Shown: positions 9,557 through 17,998, numbered from the stretch's first letter. The stretch: 64,000 nt of DNA from Phaeovulum sp. (GCF_030684035.1 NZ_JAUXPI010000037.1:1-64000), one strand, 5' to 3'. Numbers and translations: made by a program. Notes: generated by a model from the sequence alone, not told the origin.

Positions 9557-9576
9557 GCCCTACGGCAAAGTGATCG

Positions 9577-9609
9577 AAGCGCCCTGGCCATGATGGCGGG
9601 GCGCTTTTT
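9577..9609 (+). terminator. Intrinsic terminator after the 49-residue gene
   Basis: An 8-bp stem (9577-9584 with 9599-9606, AAGCGCCC-type with GGGCGCTT) is followed by a run of five Ts at 9605-9609 and CTTTTCTTG. It lies 20 bases after the small gene's stop. Together with the terminator at 9251 it isolates this small gene from both flanking ribosomal blocks. Confidence 0.75.
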
Positions 9610-9662
9610 GCTTTTCTTGCCTCGGGTTTGTTGCTGCCCGCGCGGCCCACCCAGCAGCGTGC

Positions 9663-9691
9663 TTGCATAGCAGCGTGTCAGCGTTTATACG
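9663..9691 (+). promoter_or_regulatory. Sigma70-like promoter upstream of rplO
   Basis: TTGCAT (9663-9668) and TATACG (9686-9691) are separated by exactly 17 bases. This placement, after two terminators and about 100 bases before rplO, fits a separate promoter for rplO-secY-adk and the alpha genes. It was found by eye and has not been scored against a matrix. Confidence 0.5.
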
Positions 9692-9791
9692 CCCGCGGGT
9701 GGCCCTGCACGGGTGCCACGAGAAGCAACAAGAAATGCCGTGTTTGCCCCATCCGTCGCAGGTAGGGCAGTTCCGGCCAAGGAGATGCGAC

Positions 9792-10268
9792 ATGAAACTG
9801 CATGAACTTTCCGATAACGCCGGCGCAGCGAAAAAGCAAAAGCGTGTGGCGCGTGGTCCCGGCTCGGGCAAGGGCAAAACCGCCGGCCGCGGCATCAAGG
9901 GCCAGAAATCGCGTTCTGGCGTGGCGATTGGCGGCTATGAAGGCGGCCAGATGCCGCTTTACCGCCGCCTGCCGAAGCGCGGCTTCAACAAGCCGAACCA
10001 GAAGCATTATGCTGTGGTCAACCTCGGGCTGATCCAGAAATTCATCGACGCGGGCAAGCTAGATGCCAAAGCCGAAATCACCGGCGAGGTCATGGTGGCA
10101 TCCGGCATGGTGCGCCGCGTGCTTGATGGCGTGCGGGTGCTTGCCAAGGGCGAGATCACCTCGGCGGTCAATCTCAACGTCGCGGGCGCATCGAAAGCTG
10201 CAATCGAGGCGGTGGAGAAGCTTGGCGGCAAGCTGACCGTGGCGGCGACAGCGGCGGCGGCGGAATAG
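9792..10268 (+). CDS. rplO: 50S ribosomal protein L15
   Basis: L15, 158 residues, late 50S assembly protein that bridges several 23S domains. The N-terminal RNA-binding tail ([22 protein letters not shown], then [20 protein letters not shown]) is diagnostic. The start follows AAGGAGATGCGAC. A much longer upstream frame from 9663 overlaps the promoter-like site and does not match L15. The C-terminal part is Ala-rich, as is common. Confidence 0.96.
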   Translation: MKLHELSDNAGAAKKQKRVARGPGSGKGKTAGRGIKGQKSRSGVAIGGYEGGQMPLYRRLPKRGFNKPNQKHYAVVNLGLIQKFIDAGKLDAKAEITGEVMVASGMVRRVLDGVRVLAKGEITSAVNLNVAGASKAAIEAVEKLGGKLTVAATAAAAE

Positions 10269-10316
10269 CAGTTGTAGGCAGCGCTTGCGCCGCTTACATA
10301 GCAACCAGTTTTCCAG

Positions 10317-10350
10317 GCACCGCCGACCGGAGGACGGTTCGGCGGTGCTT
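10317..10350 (+). terminator. Hairpin between rplO and secY
   Basis: A 10-bp stem (10317-10326 with 10339-10348) pairs GCACCGCCGA-type sequence with TCGGCGGTGC and is followed by TTT. It lies 48 bases after rplO and 20 bases before secY, so it could set the ratio of secY to ribosomal-protein expression. The T-tract is short, so readthrough is expected. Confidence 0.5.
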
Positions 10351-10368
10351 TCATGAAAGAGACCGGGC

Positions 10369-11730
10369 ATGGCATCTGCTGCAGAGCAAATGGCGGCGAA
10401 CCTTAGCTGGGGCGCCTTGGGTAAGGCGACCGAGCTTCGCCAACGTATCTTCTTCACCTTGGGGCTGCTGATCGTTTACCGGCTTGGAACCTATATTCCG
10501 GTGCCCGGCATCGATGCGGTGGCGCTGCGCCAGTTCATGGAAGAAGCTGCGTCGGGCATTGGCGGCATCCTGTCGATGTTCACCGGCGGCGCGCTGGGGC
10601 GGATGGGCGTATTCGCGCTCGGCATCATGCCCTATATTTCGGCCTCGATCATCGTGCAGCTGCTGACCTCGATGGTGCCCGCGCTTGAGCAACTGAAGAA
10701 AGAGGGTGAGGCGGGTCGCAAGAAGATCAACCAATACACCCGCTACGGAACCGTTCTGCTGGCGCTGTTTCAGGCATGGGCACTGGCAGTCAGCCTTGAG
10801 GCGGGCGAGCTGGCGCAAGACCCGGGGCTGTTCTTCAAGCTCGCCGTCGTCATCACGCTGGTTGGCGGCACCATGTTCCTGATGTGGCTGGGCGAGCAGA
10901 TTACAGCGCGCGGCATCGGCAATGGTATCTCGCTGATCATCTTTGTCGGCATCGTGGCCGAAATTCCGCGCGCGCTGGCGCAGTTTTTCAGCCAGGGCCG
11001 CTCGGGTGCCGTTTCCACCCCGGTCATTCTGGGCGTGATGGTGATGGTCGTGGTGGTGATCGGCTTTGTGGTGTTCATGGAGCGGGCGCAGCGCAAGATT
11101 CACATCCAGTATCCGCGCCGTCAGGTCGGCATGAAGGTCTATGACGGTGGCTCGTCGCATCTGCCGGTCAAGGTCAACCCGGCCGGCGTGATTCCGGCGA
11201 TTTTCGCCAGCTCTCTGCTGCTGCTGCCGACCACGATCTCGACCTTTTCGGGGGCACAGACAGGGCCGATCATGTCAACGATTCTGGCATATTTTGGCCC
11301 CGGCCAGCCGCTTTACCTTTTGTTCTTCACCGCGATGATCGTGTTCTTCACCTATTTCTATACCGCCAACGTTGCCTTCAAATCGGACGACGTGGCCGAC
11401 AATCTGAAGAACCAGGGCGGTTTCATTCCCGGCATCCGGCCCGGCAAGAAGACCGAGGATTATCTTGACTATGTGGTGGCGCGGATTCTGGTGCTCGGCT
11501 CGGCCTATCTGGCTGCGGTCTGCCTGCTGCCCGAAATTCTGCGTTCACAGCTTTCGATACCGTTCTACTTTGGCGGAACCTCGCTGCTGATCGTGGTCAG
11601 CGTGACGATGGACACGATCAATCAGGTCCAGTCGCATCTGCTGGCGCATCAATACGAAGGGCTGATCGAGAAATCGCAACTTCGCGGCAAAAAGCGCACC
11701 GGCCCGAAAAAACCGCCGTCGCGTCGCTGA
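10369..11730 (+). CDS. secY: Protein translocase channel subunit SecY
   Basis: SecY, 453 residues, the pore of the Sec translocon in the inner membrane. It exports unfolded preproteins with SecA and inserts membrane proteins with SRP and YidC. Ten hydrophobic segments can be followed, from [19 protein letters not shown] near the N-terminus to the last helix before a basic tail. The cytosolic loop [20 protein letters not shown] and the segment [15 protein letters not shown] are family hallmarks. secY in the spc cluster is the usual location. adk follows after 15 bases. Confidence 0.97.
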   Translation: MASAAEQMAANLSWGALGKATELRQRIFFTLGLLIVYRLGTYIPVPGIDAVALRQFMEEAASGIGGILSMFTGGALGRMGVFALGIMPYISASIIVQLLTSMVPALEQLKKEGEAGRKKINQYTRYGTVLLALFQAWALAVSLEAGELAQDPGLFFKLAVVITLVGGTMFLMWLGEQITARGIGNGISLIIFVGIVAEIPRALAQFFSQGRSGAVSTPVILGVMVMVVVVIGFVVFMERAQRKIHIQYPRRQVGMKVYDGGSSHLPVKVNPAGVIPAIFASSLLLLPTTISTFSGAQTGPIMSTILAYFGPGQPLYLLFFTAMIVFFTYFYTANVAFKSDDVADNLKNQGGFIPGIRPGKKTEDYLDYVVARILVLGSAYLAAVCLLPEILRSQLSIPFYFGGTSLLIVVSVTMDTINQVQSHLLAHQYEGLIEKSQLRGKKRTGPKKPPSRR

Positions 11731-11745
11731 GTGCCGGGGGTCAAA

Positions 11746-12399
11746 ATGGTCAACATAATTCTGCTCGGGCCACCCGGCGCGGGCAAGGGTACACAGGCGC
11801 GGCTGCTGGTTGAGCGTCGCAACATGGTGCAGCTTTCGACCGGTGACATGCTGCGCGACGCCAAGGCATCGGGCAGCCCGATGGGGCGGCGCGTCGCCGA
11901 GGTGATGGACCGGGGCGAACTCGTCTCTGACGAGATCGTGATCGGGCTGATCGGCGAAAAGCTGGCAGCGGGCGGCGGCGGCTACATTTTCGATGGCTTC
12001 CCGCGCACCTTGGCGCAGGCCGACGCGCTGGCGCGTCTGTTGGAGCGTGTCGGTCAACGGCTGAGCGCGGTGATCGAGATGCGGGTGGATGATGCGGCGC
12101 TGCTGGCGCGCATTACCGGCCGCTACACCTGCGGCAACTGCGGCGAAGTGTACCACGATGTTACGCGACCTACGGCCGTGCCGGGTGTCTGCGATGTCTG
12201 CGGTTCAACCGATCTGCGCCGCCGCGCCGACGATACCGAAGAAAGCCTGAAACAGCGGCTGCTGGAATATTACAAGAAAACCTCGCCGCTTGTCGGGTAC
12301 TACTACGCGACGGGCGATCTGGTCACGGTTGATGGCCTGGGCGAGATCGAGGCGGTCGCTGCCAAGATTGCGGCGGTGCTTGAAGGCCAGGGAGACTGA
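11746..12399 (+). CDS. adk: Adenylate kinase
   Basis: Adenylate kinase (ATP + AMP to 2 ADP), cytosolic, 217 residues from ATG 11746. The P-loop [10 protein letters not shown] is at residues 7-16. The AMP-binding segment [10 protein letters not shown] and FDGFPRT are present. The LID domain carries four cysteines in CGNCGEVYH and [11 protein letters not shown], so it is the long, zinc-type LID. A GTG at 11731 immediately after the secY stop is possible, but GGGG at 11735-11739 is better spaced for 11746. The secY-adk pairing is conserved. Confidence 0.96.
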   Translation: MVNIILLGPPGAGKGTQARLLVERRNMVQLSTGDMLRDAKASGSPMGRRVAEVMDRGELVSDEIVIGLIGEKLAAGGGGYIFDGFPRTLAQADALARLLERVGQRLSAVIEMRVDDAALLARITGRYTCGNCGEVYHDVTRPTAVPGVCDVCGSTDLRRRADDTEESLKQRLLEYYKKTSPLVGYYYATGDLVTVDGLGEIEAVAAKIAAVLEGQGD

Positions 12400-12579
12400 C
12401 TGAAGGCCTTGACGCCGCCTGGATAAGCCTTTACTGCACAGCGTCCGGCCGAGGAATCGTTCCAGCTTCGGCACCCGACGGACAAGCGGAGCATCAGCGG
12501 CCCGAAGGCGGTGCTTTCGGGCTTTCGGTTGTGAAAAAAGGTTCTGGCATGACGGAACCGCAACAAAAGGAAAACACGT

Positions 12580-12948
12580 TTGGCACGTATTGCTGGCGTC
12601 AACATTCCGACGGGGAAGCGCGTCCCCATCGCATTGACCTATATCACGGGCATTGGCCCCTACATCGCGGAACAGATCTGCGCCTCCGTGGGTATCGACC
12701 GCGCCCGCCGCGTCAACCAGCTTTCGGATACTGAAGTACTGGCGATCCGCGAGTACATCGATGCGAATCTGACCGTTGAAGGCGACCTGCGCCGCGAAGT
12801 CACCATGAACATCAAGCGGGCGATGGACCTCGGTTCCTACCGCGGCCTGCGCCACCGCCGCAACCTGCCCGTGCGCGGCCAGCGCACCCACACGAACGCT
12901 CGCACCCGCAAGGGCCCCGCGAAGGCGATCGCCGGTAAGAAGAAATAA
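12580..12948 (+). CDS. rpsM: 30S ribosomal protein S13 (TTG start)
   Basis: S13, 122 residues, in the 30S head contacting the P-site tRNA and 50S bridges. The N-terminus [18 protein letters not shown] and the C-terminal [17 protein letters not shown] are canonical. The only start that gives the full N-terminus is TTG at 12580, preceded by AAAAGG at 12565-12570 (spacing nine). No in-frame ATG or GTG is available. TTG is rare for a highly expressed ribosomal gene and may lower initiation. Confidence 0.95.
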   Translation: MARIAGVNIPTGKRVPIALTYITGIGPYIAEQICASVGIDRARRVNQLSDTEVLAIREYIDANLTVEGDLRREVTMNIKRAMDLGSYRGLRHRRNLPVRGQRTHTNARTRKGPAKAIAGKKK

Positions 12949-12963
12949 GGGGAGGGTTCGCAG

Positions 12964-13353
12964 ATGGCTCGTGACAAGACCCGCGTGAAGCGGAAAGAGC
13001 GCAAGAACATCGCCTCGGGCGTTGCGCATGTGAACTCGTCGTTCAACAACACCAAGATCCTGATCTCCGATGTGCAAGGCAACGCGATTGCCTGGTCGTC
13101 GTCGGGCACCATGGGCTTCAAGGGGTCGCGCAAATCGACCCCCTATGCCGCCCAGATGGCTGCCGAAGATGCTGGCAAGAAGGCGCAGGAACACGGCGTG
13201 AAAACGCTTGAGGTCGAAGTGCAGGGCCCCGGTTCGGGCCGCGAAAGCGCGCTGCGCGCACTGGCCGCGGTGGGGCTGAACATCACCTCTATTCGTGACG
13301 TGACGCCGATTGCGCACAACGGTTGCCGCCCGCCCAAACGTCGTCGGGTGTAA
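12964..13353 (+). CDS. rpsK: 30S ribosomal protein S11
   Basis: S11, 129 residues, on the 30S platform, shaping the mRNA exit (Shine-Dalgarno) cleft. The motif [13 protein letters not shown] and the ending [13 protein letters not shown]-like ([14 protein letters not shown]) are canonical. GGGGAGGGTT precedes the start. A strong hairpin follows before rpoA. Confidence 0.97.
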   Translation: MARDKTRVKRKERKNIASGVAHVNSSFNNTKILISDVQGNAIAWSSSGTMGFKGSRKSTPYAAQMAAEDAGKKAQEHGVKTLEVEVQGPGSGRESALRALAAVGLNITSIRDVTPIAHNGCRPPKRRRV

Positions 13354-13365
13354 CGATATTCTTCC

Positions 13366-13400
13366 GGCCCCCGCCGCGCGCTTCCCGCGCGGCCGGGGCC
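13366..13400 (+). terminator. Strong hairpin between rpsK and rpoA
   Basis: An inverted repeat of 15 positions with one C-C mismatch (13366-13380 against 13386-13400, loop of five) lies 12 bases after rpsK and 69 bases before rpoA. No T-tract follows. It may act as an mRNA-stability or processing element that sets rpoA dosage relative to the ribosomal proteins. Confidence 0.5.
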
Positions 13401-13469
13401 ATTCGCATTTAACCTCGGGCGTGCCGGACTTAGGGACATGGGTCTGGGACAAGTATGGAGGCGGAACGC

Positions 13470-14486
13470 ATGATCCACAAGAATTGGGCTGAGCTGATCA
13501 AGCCGCAGCAACTCATCGTCAAGATCGGCAACGACCCGGCGCGGCAAGCCACGGTGATCGCCGAGCCGCTGGAGCGTGGCTTCGGGCTGACGCTTGGCAA
13601 CGCGCTGCGCCGGATCCTGATGTCGTCGCTGCAAGGCGCTGCGATCACCTCGATCCAGATCGACAACGTGCTGCACGAGTTTTCGAGCGTGGCGGGCGTG
13701 CGCGAGGATGTCACCGATATCGTTTTGAACCTCAAGGGTGTCAGCCTGAAGATGGATGTCGAAGGGCCGAAGCGGCTGTCGATTTCCGCCAAGGGACCCG
13801 GCATTGTTACCGCAGGTGACATTTCCGAATCGAGCGGCATCGAAGTGCTCAACAAGGAGCACGTCGTCTGCCACCTTGATGACGGTGCCGACCTGTTCAT
13901 CGAACTTACGGTGAATACCGGCAAGGGCTATGTGGCGGCCGACAAGAACCGGCCGGAAGATGCGCCAATTGGCCTGATCCCGATCGACGCGATCTATTCG
14001 CCGGTGAAAAAGGTCAGCTATGAAGTGCAGCCCACCCGCGAGGGCCAGGTGCTCGACTATGACAAGCTGACCATGAAGGTTGAAACCGATGGCAGCCTGA
14101 CCCCGGAAGATGCCGTCGCCTATGCCGCGCGCATTCTGCAAGACCAACTGTCGATCTTCGTCAACTTCGATGAACCCGAATCGGCCTCGAAAGCGGACGC
14201 CGAGGACGGGCTGGAGTTCAATCCTCTCCTGCTCAAGAAGGTTGACGAGCTGGAGCTGAGCGTGCGTTCGGCCAACTGCCTGAAGAACGACAATATCGTT
14301 TATATCGGCGATCTGATCCAGAAGACCGAAGCCGAAATGCTGCGCACCCCGAACTTTGGCCGCAAATCCTTGAACGAGATCAAGGAAGTGCTGTCGGGCA
14401 TGGGGCTGCACCTCGGCATGGAAGTGGAAGACTGGCCGCCGGAAAACATCGAAGATCTGGCCAAGCGATTCGAAGACCAGTTCTGA
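13470..14486 (+). CDS. rpoA: RNA polymerase alpha subunit
   Basis: RNA polymerase alpha, 338 residues. The N-terminal domain dimerises and scaffolds beta and beta-prime. The C-terminal domain (from about residue 250) binds UP elements and activators. The start [15 protein letters not shown] has GGAGG at 13457-13461 with eight bases spacing. The ATG at 13455 overlaps that site and is rejected. The core [19 protein letters not shown] and the alpha-CTD segment [12 protein letters not shown]-like ([14 protein letters not shown]) are intact. Confidence 0.97.
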   Translation: MIHKNWAELIKPQQLIVKIGNDPARQATVIAEPLERGFGLTLGNALRRILMSSLQGAAITSIQIDNVLHEFSSVAGVREDVTDIVLNLKGVSLKMDVEGPKRLSISAKGPGIVTAGDISESSGIEVLNKEHVVCHLDDGADLFIELTVNTGKGYVAADKNRPEDAPIGLIPIDAIYSPVKKVSYEVQPTREGQVLDYDKLTMKVETDGSLTPEDAVAYAARILQDQLSIFVNFDEPESASKADAEDGLEFNPLLLKKVDELELSVRSANCLKNDNIVYIGDLIQKTEAEMLRTPNFGRKSLNEIKEVLSGMGLHLGMEVEDWPPENIEDLAKRFEDQF

Positions 14487-14491
14487 GGTTC

Positions 14492-14515
14492 GCGGGGTCG
14501 GGTTACCGGCCCCGC
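14492..14515 (+). terminator. Hairpin between rpoA and rplQ
   Basis: A 10-bp stem with one T-G pair (14492-14501 with 14506-14515, loop GTTA) starts six bases after the rpoA stop. AAAAT follows rather than a T-run, so it is not a classical terminator. rplQ starts 101 bases further on. Confidence 0.45.
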
Positions 14516-14616
14516 AAAATGCCCGGATCTGCCGGGGAAGACTGGGCGTGAAGCCCCAAGGTGAGCGGCCCATGCGAGGGCTGCCGGACAATGCAAAATA
14601 GGTTAGGAGAACCAAA

Positions 14617-15027
14617 ATGAACCACGGAGCCGGCTACCGCCGCCTGAACCGCACCCACGAGCACCGCAAGGCGCTTTTTGCCAACATGGCCGGGTCACTG
14701 ATCGAGCACGAGCAGATCAAGACTACGCTTCCGAAAGCCAAGGAACTGCGCCCGATCATCGAAAAGCTGATCACGCTTGCCAAACGCGGTGATCTGCATG
14801 CCCGCCGCCAGGCGGGCTCGCAGCTCAAGCAAGATCAGTATGTCACCAAGCTGTTTGACATTCTCGGGCCGCGCTACAAGGACCGTGCCGGTGGCTATGT
14901 GCGCGTGCTCAAAGCGGGCTTTCGCTATGGCGACATGGCCCCCATGGCGATCATCGAATTTGTGGATCGCGATCCGGCGGCAAAAGGGGCCGCCGACATC
15001 GCGCGCAACGAGGCAGAAAACGCCTGA
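14617..15027 (+). CDS. rplQ: 50S ribosomal protein L17
   Basis: L17, 136 residues, last gene of the alpha block, located near the exit tunnel rim. The opening [20 protein letters not shown] and the segment [20 protein letters not shown] are canonical. TTAGGAGAACCAAA provides the ribosome-binding site. It ends at an intrinsic terminator with a T6 tail. Confidence 0.97.
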   Translation: MNHGAGYRRLNRTHEHRKALFANMAGSLIEHEQIKTTLPKAKELRPIIEKLITLAKRGDLHARRQAGSQLKQDQYVTKLFDILGPRYKDRAGGYVRVLKAGFRYGDMAPMAIIEFVDRDPAAKGAADIARNEAENA

Positions 15028-15052
15028 GTCGCGCCGCGCCGAAGTTTTTCTG

Positions 15053-15080
15053 AAACCCCGCCCTCCAGGCGGGGTTTTTT
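15053..15080 (+). terminator. Intrinsic terminator of the alpha operon
   Basis: A 10-bp stem (15053-15062 with 15068-15077, loop CTCCA) is followed directly by TTTTTT. It lies 25 bases after rplQ and ends the ribosomal cluster. It is also where the converging reverse-strand small gene ends, so it may serve both directions. Confidence 0.85.
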
Positions 15081-15083
15081 CTT

Positions 15084-15272
15084 TCAGGGGTCAGCTTGCG
15101 GCGGGGGGTGCAGCGACAGATCGTCGCCCACGCGCGCCAGAAATTCTTCGACAATCTGTGCAAACTCGCTGTCGTCCAGCTTTGTCGTTGCCGCTGCCTC
15201 CAGCAAATCCGCACGAAGACGCTCGGGCAGAAGCGCCAGTCGGGCATTGATAACAGCGTCTGGTTCGGTCAT
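15084..15272 (-). CDS. Small hypothetical protein, convergent with rplQ
   Basis: A reverse-strand frame of 62 codons (MTEPDAVINARLALLPERLR...) running towards rplQ and starting 76 bases from the luxR start, divergently. The predicted protein is helical and acidic, with a Pro-rich end (HPPPQADP). A GTG at 15302 would add ten residues. Neither start has a strong Shine-Dalgarno. I do not recognise it. The composition (few rare residues, sensible helix) favours a real gene over a shadow, but the overlapping forward frame is also open. Confidence 0.45.
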   Translation of the reverse strand: MTEPDAVINARLALLPERLRADLLEAAATTKLDDSEFAQIVEEFLARVGDDLSLHPPPQADP

Positions 15273-15294
15273 TTCGGCACCGCTGCGCGCACTA

Positions 15295-15342
15295 CAACCC
15301 ACTCACTTTAAGGTTGACGATATTCCTGGCAACTTGTCTAAA
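15295..15342 (+). promoter_or_regulatory. Candidate luxR promoter and dyad
   Basis: TTGACG (15314-15319) and TCTAAA (15337-15342) are 17 bases apart, a good sigma70-type spacing. A dyad CAACC (15295-15299) / GGTTG (15312-15316), 22 bases across, overlaps the -35 box and has the size of a lux box. Transcription from this site would begin at about 15349, at or inside the luxR start codon. Spotted by eye; no matrix score. Confidence 0.4.
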
Positions 15343-15348
15343 AAGACA
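15335..15348 (+). promoter_or_regulatory. Inverted repeat TGTCT-N4-AGACA over the luxR start
   Basis: TGTCT (15335-15339) and AGACA (15344-15348) form a perfect 5-bp inverted repeat with four A in between. It spans the proposed -10 box and touches the ATG. It could be an operator for LuxR itself or for another regulator, or a small RNA hairpin at the 5' end of the mRNA. Confidence 0.35.
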
Positions 15349-15959
15349 TGACTACTCATTCTGGAATCGATCTGGAACTGCGCAAACTGGGGCGACTTGC
15401 CCCACAAGGCTTCTATATCGGTCTGCATATTCGCTTTACCTCGCCGCTGATGTCTTTCCAGACCTACAATCCGACGTGGGTCAACCATTACACGGAAAAC
15501 GGCTATGTGCTGCGCGACCCGATGACAGCCTGGGGGTTTTCTACCACCGGCACCATCCGCTGGAGCGACAAGCGGCTGATAGACCCGTTCGGACTTTTCA
15601 AGGAAGCCGCGACCTACGGCCTGAAATATGGGGTGACGGTCGCCTGTGGGCCGATCCGGTCGCGAACAGTGTGCAGCTTCGCCCGCGATGACCGGGAATT
15701 CACCGATGAGGAGATCGCGGTGATTTCGGCCATTGTGCACAAGCTGCACGACATGACCGAACCCCCGGAAAAGCTTACGAGTGCCCAAGTCGAGGCGCTC
15801 AAATGTATTGCGGGGGGCGACCGTCACGCTGCGGCGGCCGCAAAGCTGGGAATCTCGGAAAGCGCGCTCAAGGCACGGCTCACCTCTGCTCGGGACCGGC
15901 TGATGGCGCGTACGACGGCCGAGGCAATTCAGCGGGCCAAAGATTACCGACTGCTCTGA
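15348..15959 (+). CDS. LuxR-family quorum-sensing regulator
   Basis: A 203-residue transcription factor with an N-terminal acyl-homoserine-lactone-binding domain (about 1-140) and a C-terminal LuxR-type HTH (about 143-200, AAKLGISESALKARL). Residues that line the ligand pocket in TraR and LasR can be matched: W44, Y48, D57 (in RDP) and W72. The partner luxI lies 55 bases downstream, so this is probably the cognate receptor. The first ATG lacks a Shine-Dalgarno and nearly coincides with the predicted transcription start, suggesting a leaderless message. The next Met (35) would delete part of the domain. The HTH ends with an unusual basic tail. Confidence 0.9.
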   Translation: MTTHSGIDLELRKLGRLAPQGFYIGLHIRFTSPLMSFQTYNPTWVNHYTENGYVLRDPMTAWGFSTTGTIRWSDKRLIDPFGLFKEAATYGLKYGVTVACGPIRSRTVCSFARDDREFTDEEIAVISAIVHKLHDMTEPPEKLTSAQVEALKCIAGGDRHAAAAAKLGISESALKARLTSARDRLMARTTAEAIQRAKDYRLL

Positions 15960-16014
15960 TTACCCGCCTTCCGCAAGGTTACGACTCTACCACAAACCCT
16001 TGTAGGAGGCTGCC

Positions 16015-16605
16015 ATGCGAACGACTACACTTTCCTTTGAGAACCTGCACAACCACGGCGAGCTTTTCGCCAATATGCTTCGCGCTCGGCGTGAGCTTTT
16101 CATCGTCCACAACAAGTGGAACCTGCCCGAGGCGCTGGGCATGGAATATGACCAGTACGACACACCTGCCAGCCGCTGGGTGGTGGTGCATGACGAACTG
16201 GGCAGGGTGTTGGCTGGCAATCGCCTGACCCCCACCACCGCCAAATGCGGCATCTATACCTACATGATCCGCGATGCGCAGCGCGGGCTTCTGGATACGA
16301 TTCCGGCAGAGCTGCTTTATGACGAAGCACCGGTGTCCGAGACTGTATGGGAAAGCTCGCGCCTGTTCGTGTCGCACCATGTGCCGCTTGCCGAAAGGCG
16401 CAAGGTGCATGCCAAGCTGGTGGCCGATCTCGGCTCGGCGGCGCGGCAGGTGGGTGCGAAAACCTGCCTCACCCTGCTGAATGCGAACTGGCCGCTCTGG
16501 GCTGGTCGCGTCGGGGTGAACATGTCGCCGATGGGTCCGGTCATGGTCATCGACGGTGTGCGCAATCAGGTGGTGGCGATGGACTTCTCGTCGAACCTGC
16601 ACTGA
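16015..16605 (+). CDS. Acyl-homoserine-lactone synthase (LuxI family)
   Basis: A 196-residue LuxI enzyme that makes N-acyl-homoserine lactone from S-adenosylmethionine and acyl-ACP (or acyl-CoA). The conserved catalytic set is present: R25/R26, F29 and W35 in RRELFIVHNKW, D46 and D49, R70 in AGNRLTPT, E113 and R116 in WESSRLFV. TAGGAGG precedes the ATG. The gene directly follows luxR in the same direction and is followed by a hairpin terminator, so luxR-luxI looks like a closed two-gene unit. Acyl chain length cannot be predicted from the sequence alone. Confidence 0.94.
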   Translation: MRTTTLSFENLHNHGELFANMLRARRELFIVHNKWNLPEALGMEYDQYDTPASRWVVVHDELGRVLAGNRLTPTTAKCGIYTYMIRDAQRGLLDTIPAELLYDEAPVSETVWESSRLFVSHHVPLAERRKVHAKLVADLGSAARQVGAKTCLTLLNANWPLWAGRVGVNMSPMGPVMVIDGVRNQVVAMDFSSNLH

Positions 16606-16615
16606 ATGCGGTGCC

Positions 16616-16640
16616 GAGCCGCCCCGCGCCGGGGCGGCTC
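16616..16640 (+). terminator. Hairpin after luxI
   Basis: A perfect 10-bp stem (16616-16625 with 16631-16640, loop GCGCC) begins 11 bases after the luxI stop. The following sequence (GTCAAAGCGTGCTTTTG) is only weakly T-rich. It separates luxRI from rarA, which starts 48 bases later. Confidence 0.6.
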
Positions 16641-16687
16641 GTCAAAGCGTGCTTTTGTCTGCCCCGTGGCAGGGGTAGGGTGGGTGC

Positions 16688-17998
16688 ATGGCCGATCTGT
16701 TCGACACGCCCGACGCTACCGCGCAGCCGCAGGCCTCGCGCCCGCTGGCCGACCGTATTCGCCCGGCCACCCTGGCCGAGGTGATCGGTCAGGCGCATGT
16801 GCTCGGCCCCGAGGCACCCTTGGGCGCGATGCTGGTTGCGGGCTCGCTGTCGTCGCTTATTCTCTGGGGGCCGCCCGGGGTGGGTAAAACCACCATCGCG
16901 CGGCTTCTGGCTGATGCGACAAGTCTCAGCTTCGTGCAGATCAGCGCGATCTTTTCCGGCGTGCCCGAACTGCGCAAGGTGTTCGAGGCGGCGCGCTTGC
17001 GCCGCCAACAGGGGCGCGGAACCCTGTTGTTCGTTGACGAGATTCACCGCTTCAACAAGGCGCAGCAAGATGGCTTTCTGCCCTATATGGAAGATGGCAC
17101 CATTGTGCTCGTGGGGGCCACCACCGAAAACCCTTCCTTCGAGCTGAACGCGGCGCTGCTTAGCCGCGCGCAGGTGGTGGTGCTGGAACGTCTGAGCCTT
17201 GCTGATCTGGAGCGGCTTGCGCAGCGGGCCGAGCAGGCGCTGGGGCAGGCGCTGCCGCTAACGGCGCAAGCCCGCGAGGCGCTGCTGGAGATGGCCGATG
17301 GCGACGGGCGCGCGCTGCTCAACCTGATCGAACAGCTTGCCGCGTGGAAGTTGCAAGCCGCGCTGGATACAGCGGCTCTTTCCAGCCGCCTAATGCGCCG
17401 CGCCGCGAAATACGACAAATCCGGCGACGAGCACTACAATCTCATTTCCGCGCTGCACAAATCCATCCGCGGGTCAGACCCGGATGCGGCGCTCTACTGG
17501 TTCGCGCGAATGCTGGAGGGGGGCGAAGACCCCCGTTTCCTTGCCCGCCGCCTGACCCGCATGGCGATCGAGGATATTGGCTTGGCCGAGCCCGCCGCGC
17601 AGGCGCAATGCCTGCACGCCTGGCAGGTCTATGAACGCCTCGGCAGCCCCGAGGGAGAGCTGGCGCTGGCGCAGGCGGTTATCTACCTTGCGCTCGCGCC
17701 GAAATCGAATGCGGGCTATGCCGCCTATGGTGCGGCGCGGGCGGAAGCACGGCGCACCGGGTCGGAGCCGCCGCCAAAGCACATCCTCAACGCGCCGACC
17801 AAGCTGATGAAGGACCAGGGCTTTGGCGCGGGCTACGCCTACGACCATGACGCAGAGGACGGCTTTTCCGGGCAGAACTACTTTCCCGAGGGGATGCGCC
17901 GCCCGCTGCTGTATCAACCCGTCGAGCGCGGCTTTGAACGCGAGCTGAAAAAGCGGCTTGAGTGGTTTGCCAAGCAGCGCGAAAAGCGCGGCGGTTGA
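16688..17998 (+). CDS. rarA: Replication-associated recombination ATPase RarA (MgsA)
   Basis: RarA, 436 residues, a clamp-loader-like AAA+ ATPase that acts at stalled replication forks and interacts with SSB. Walker A is GPPGVGKTT (about residue 60) and Walker B is LLFVDEIHRF. The sensor segment GATTENPSFELNAALLSR is typical of the WRNIP1/RarA family. The C-terminal half (from about 250) is the RarA oligomerisation domain (ALHKSIRGSDPDAALYW, then ARRLTRMAIEDIGLA). The start is the ATG after GGGTGGGTGC. It is unrelated functionally to the luxRI unit before it. Confidence 0.95.
   Translation: MADLFDTPDATAQPQASRPLADRIRPATLAEVIGQAHVLGPEAPLGAMLVAGSLSSLILWGPPGVGKTTIARLLADATSLSFVQISAIFSGVPELRKVFEAARLRRQQGRGTLLFVDEIHRFNKAQQDGFLPYMEDGTIVLVGATTENPSFELNAALLSRAQVVVLERLSLADLERLAQRAEQALGQALPLTAQAREALLEMADGDGRALLNLIEQLAAWKLQAALDTAALSSRLMRRAAKYDKSGDEHYNLISALHKSIRGSDPDAALYWFARMLEGGEDPRFLARRLTRMAIEDIGLAEPAAQAQCLHAWQVYERLGSPEGELALAQAVIYLALAPKSNAGYAAYGAARAEARRTGSEPPPKHILNAPTKLMKDQGFGAGYAYDHDAEDGFSGQNYFPEGMRRPLLYQPVERGFERELKKRLEWFAKQREKRGG

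Noticed and set aside
13143-14615. A 490-residue reverse frame opposite rpoA
   Set aside because: rpoA is clearly real on the forward strand; the reverse frame is a compositional artefact.
15450-15959. Start of luxR at the internal Met (codon 35)
   Set aside because: It would remove the first part of the ligand-binding domain; the upstream start gives a complete domain despite lacking a Shine-Dalgarno.
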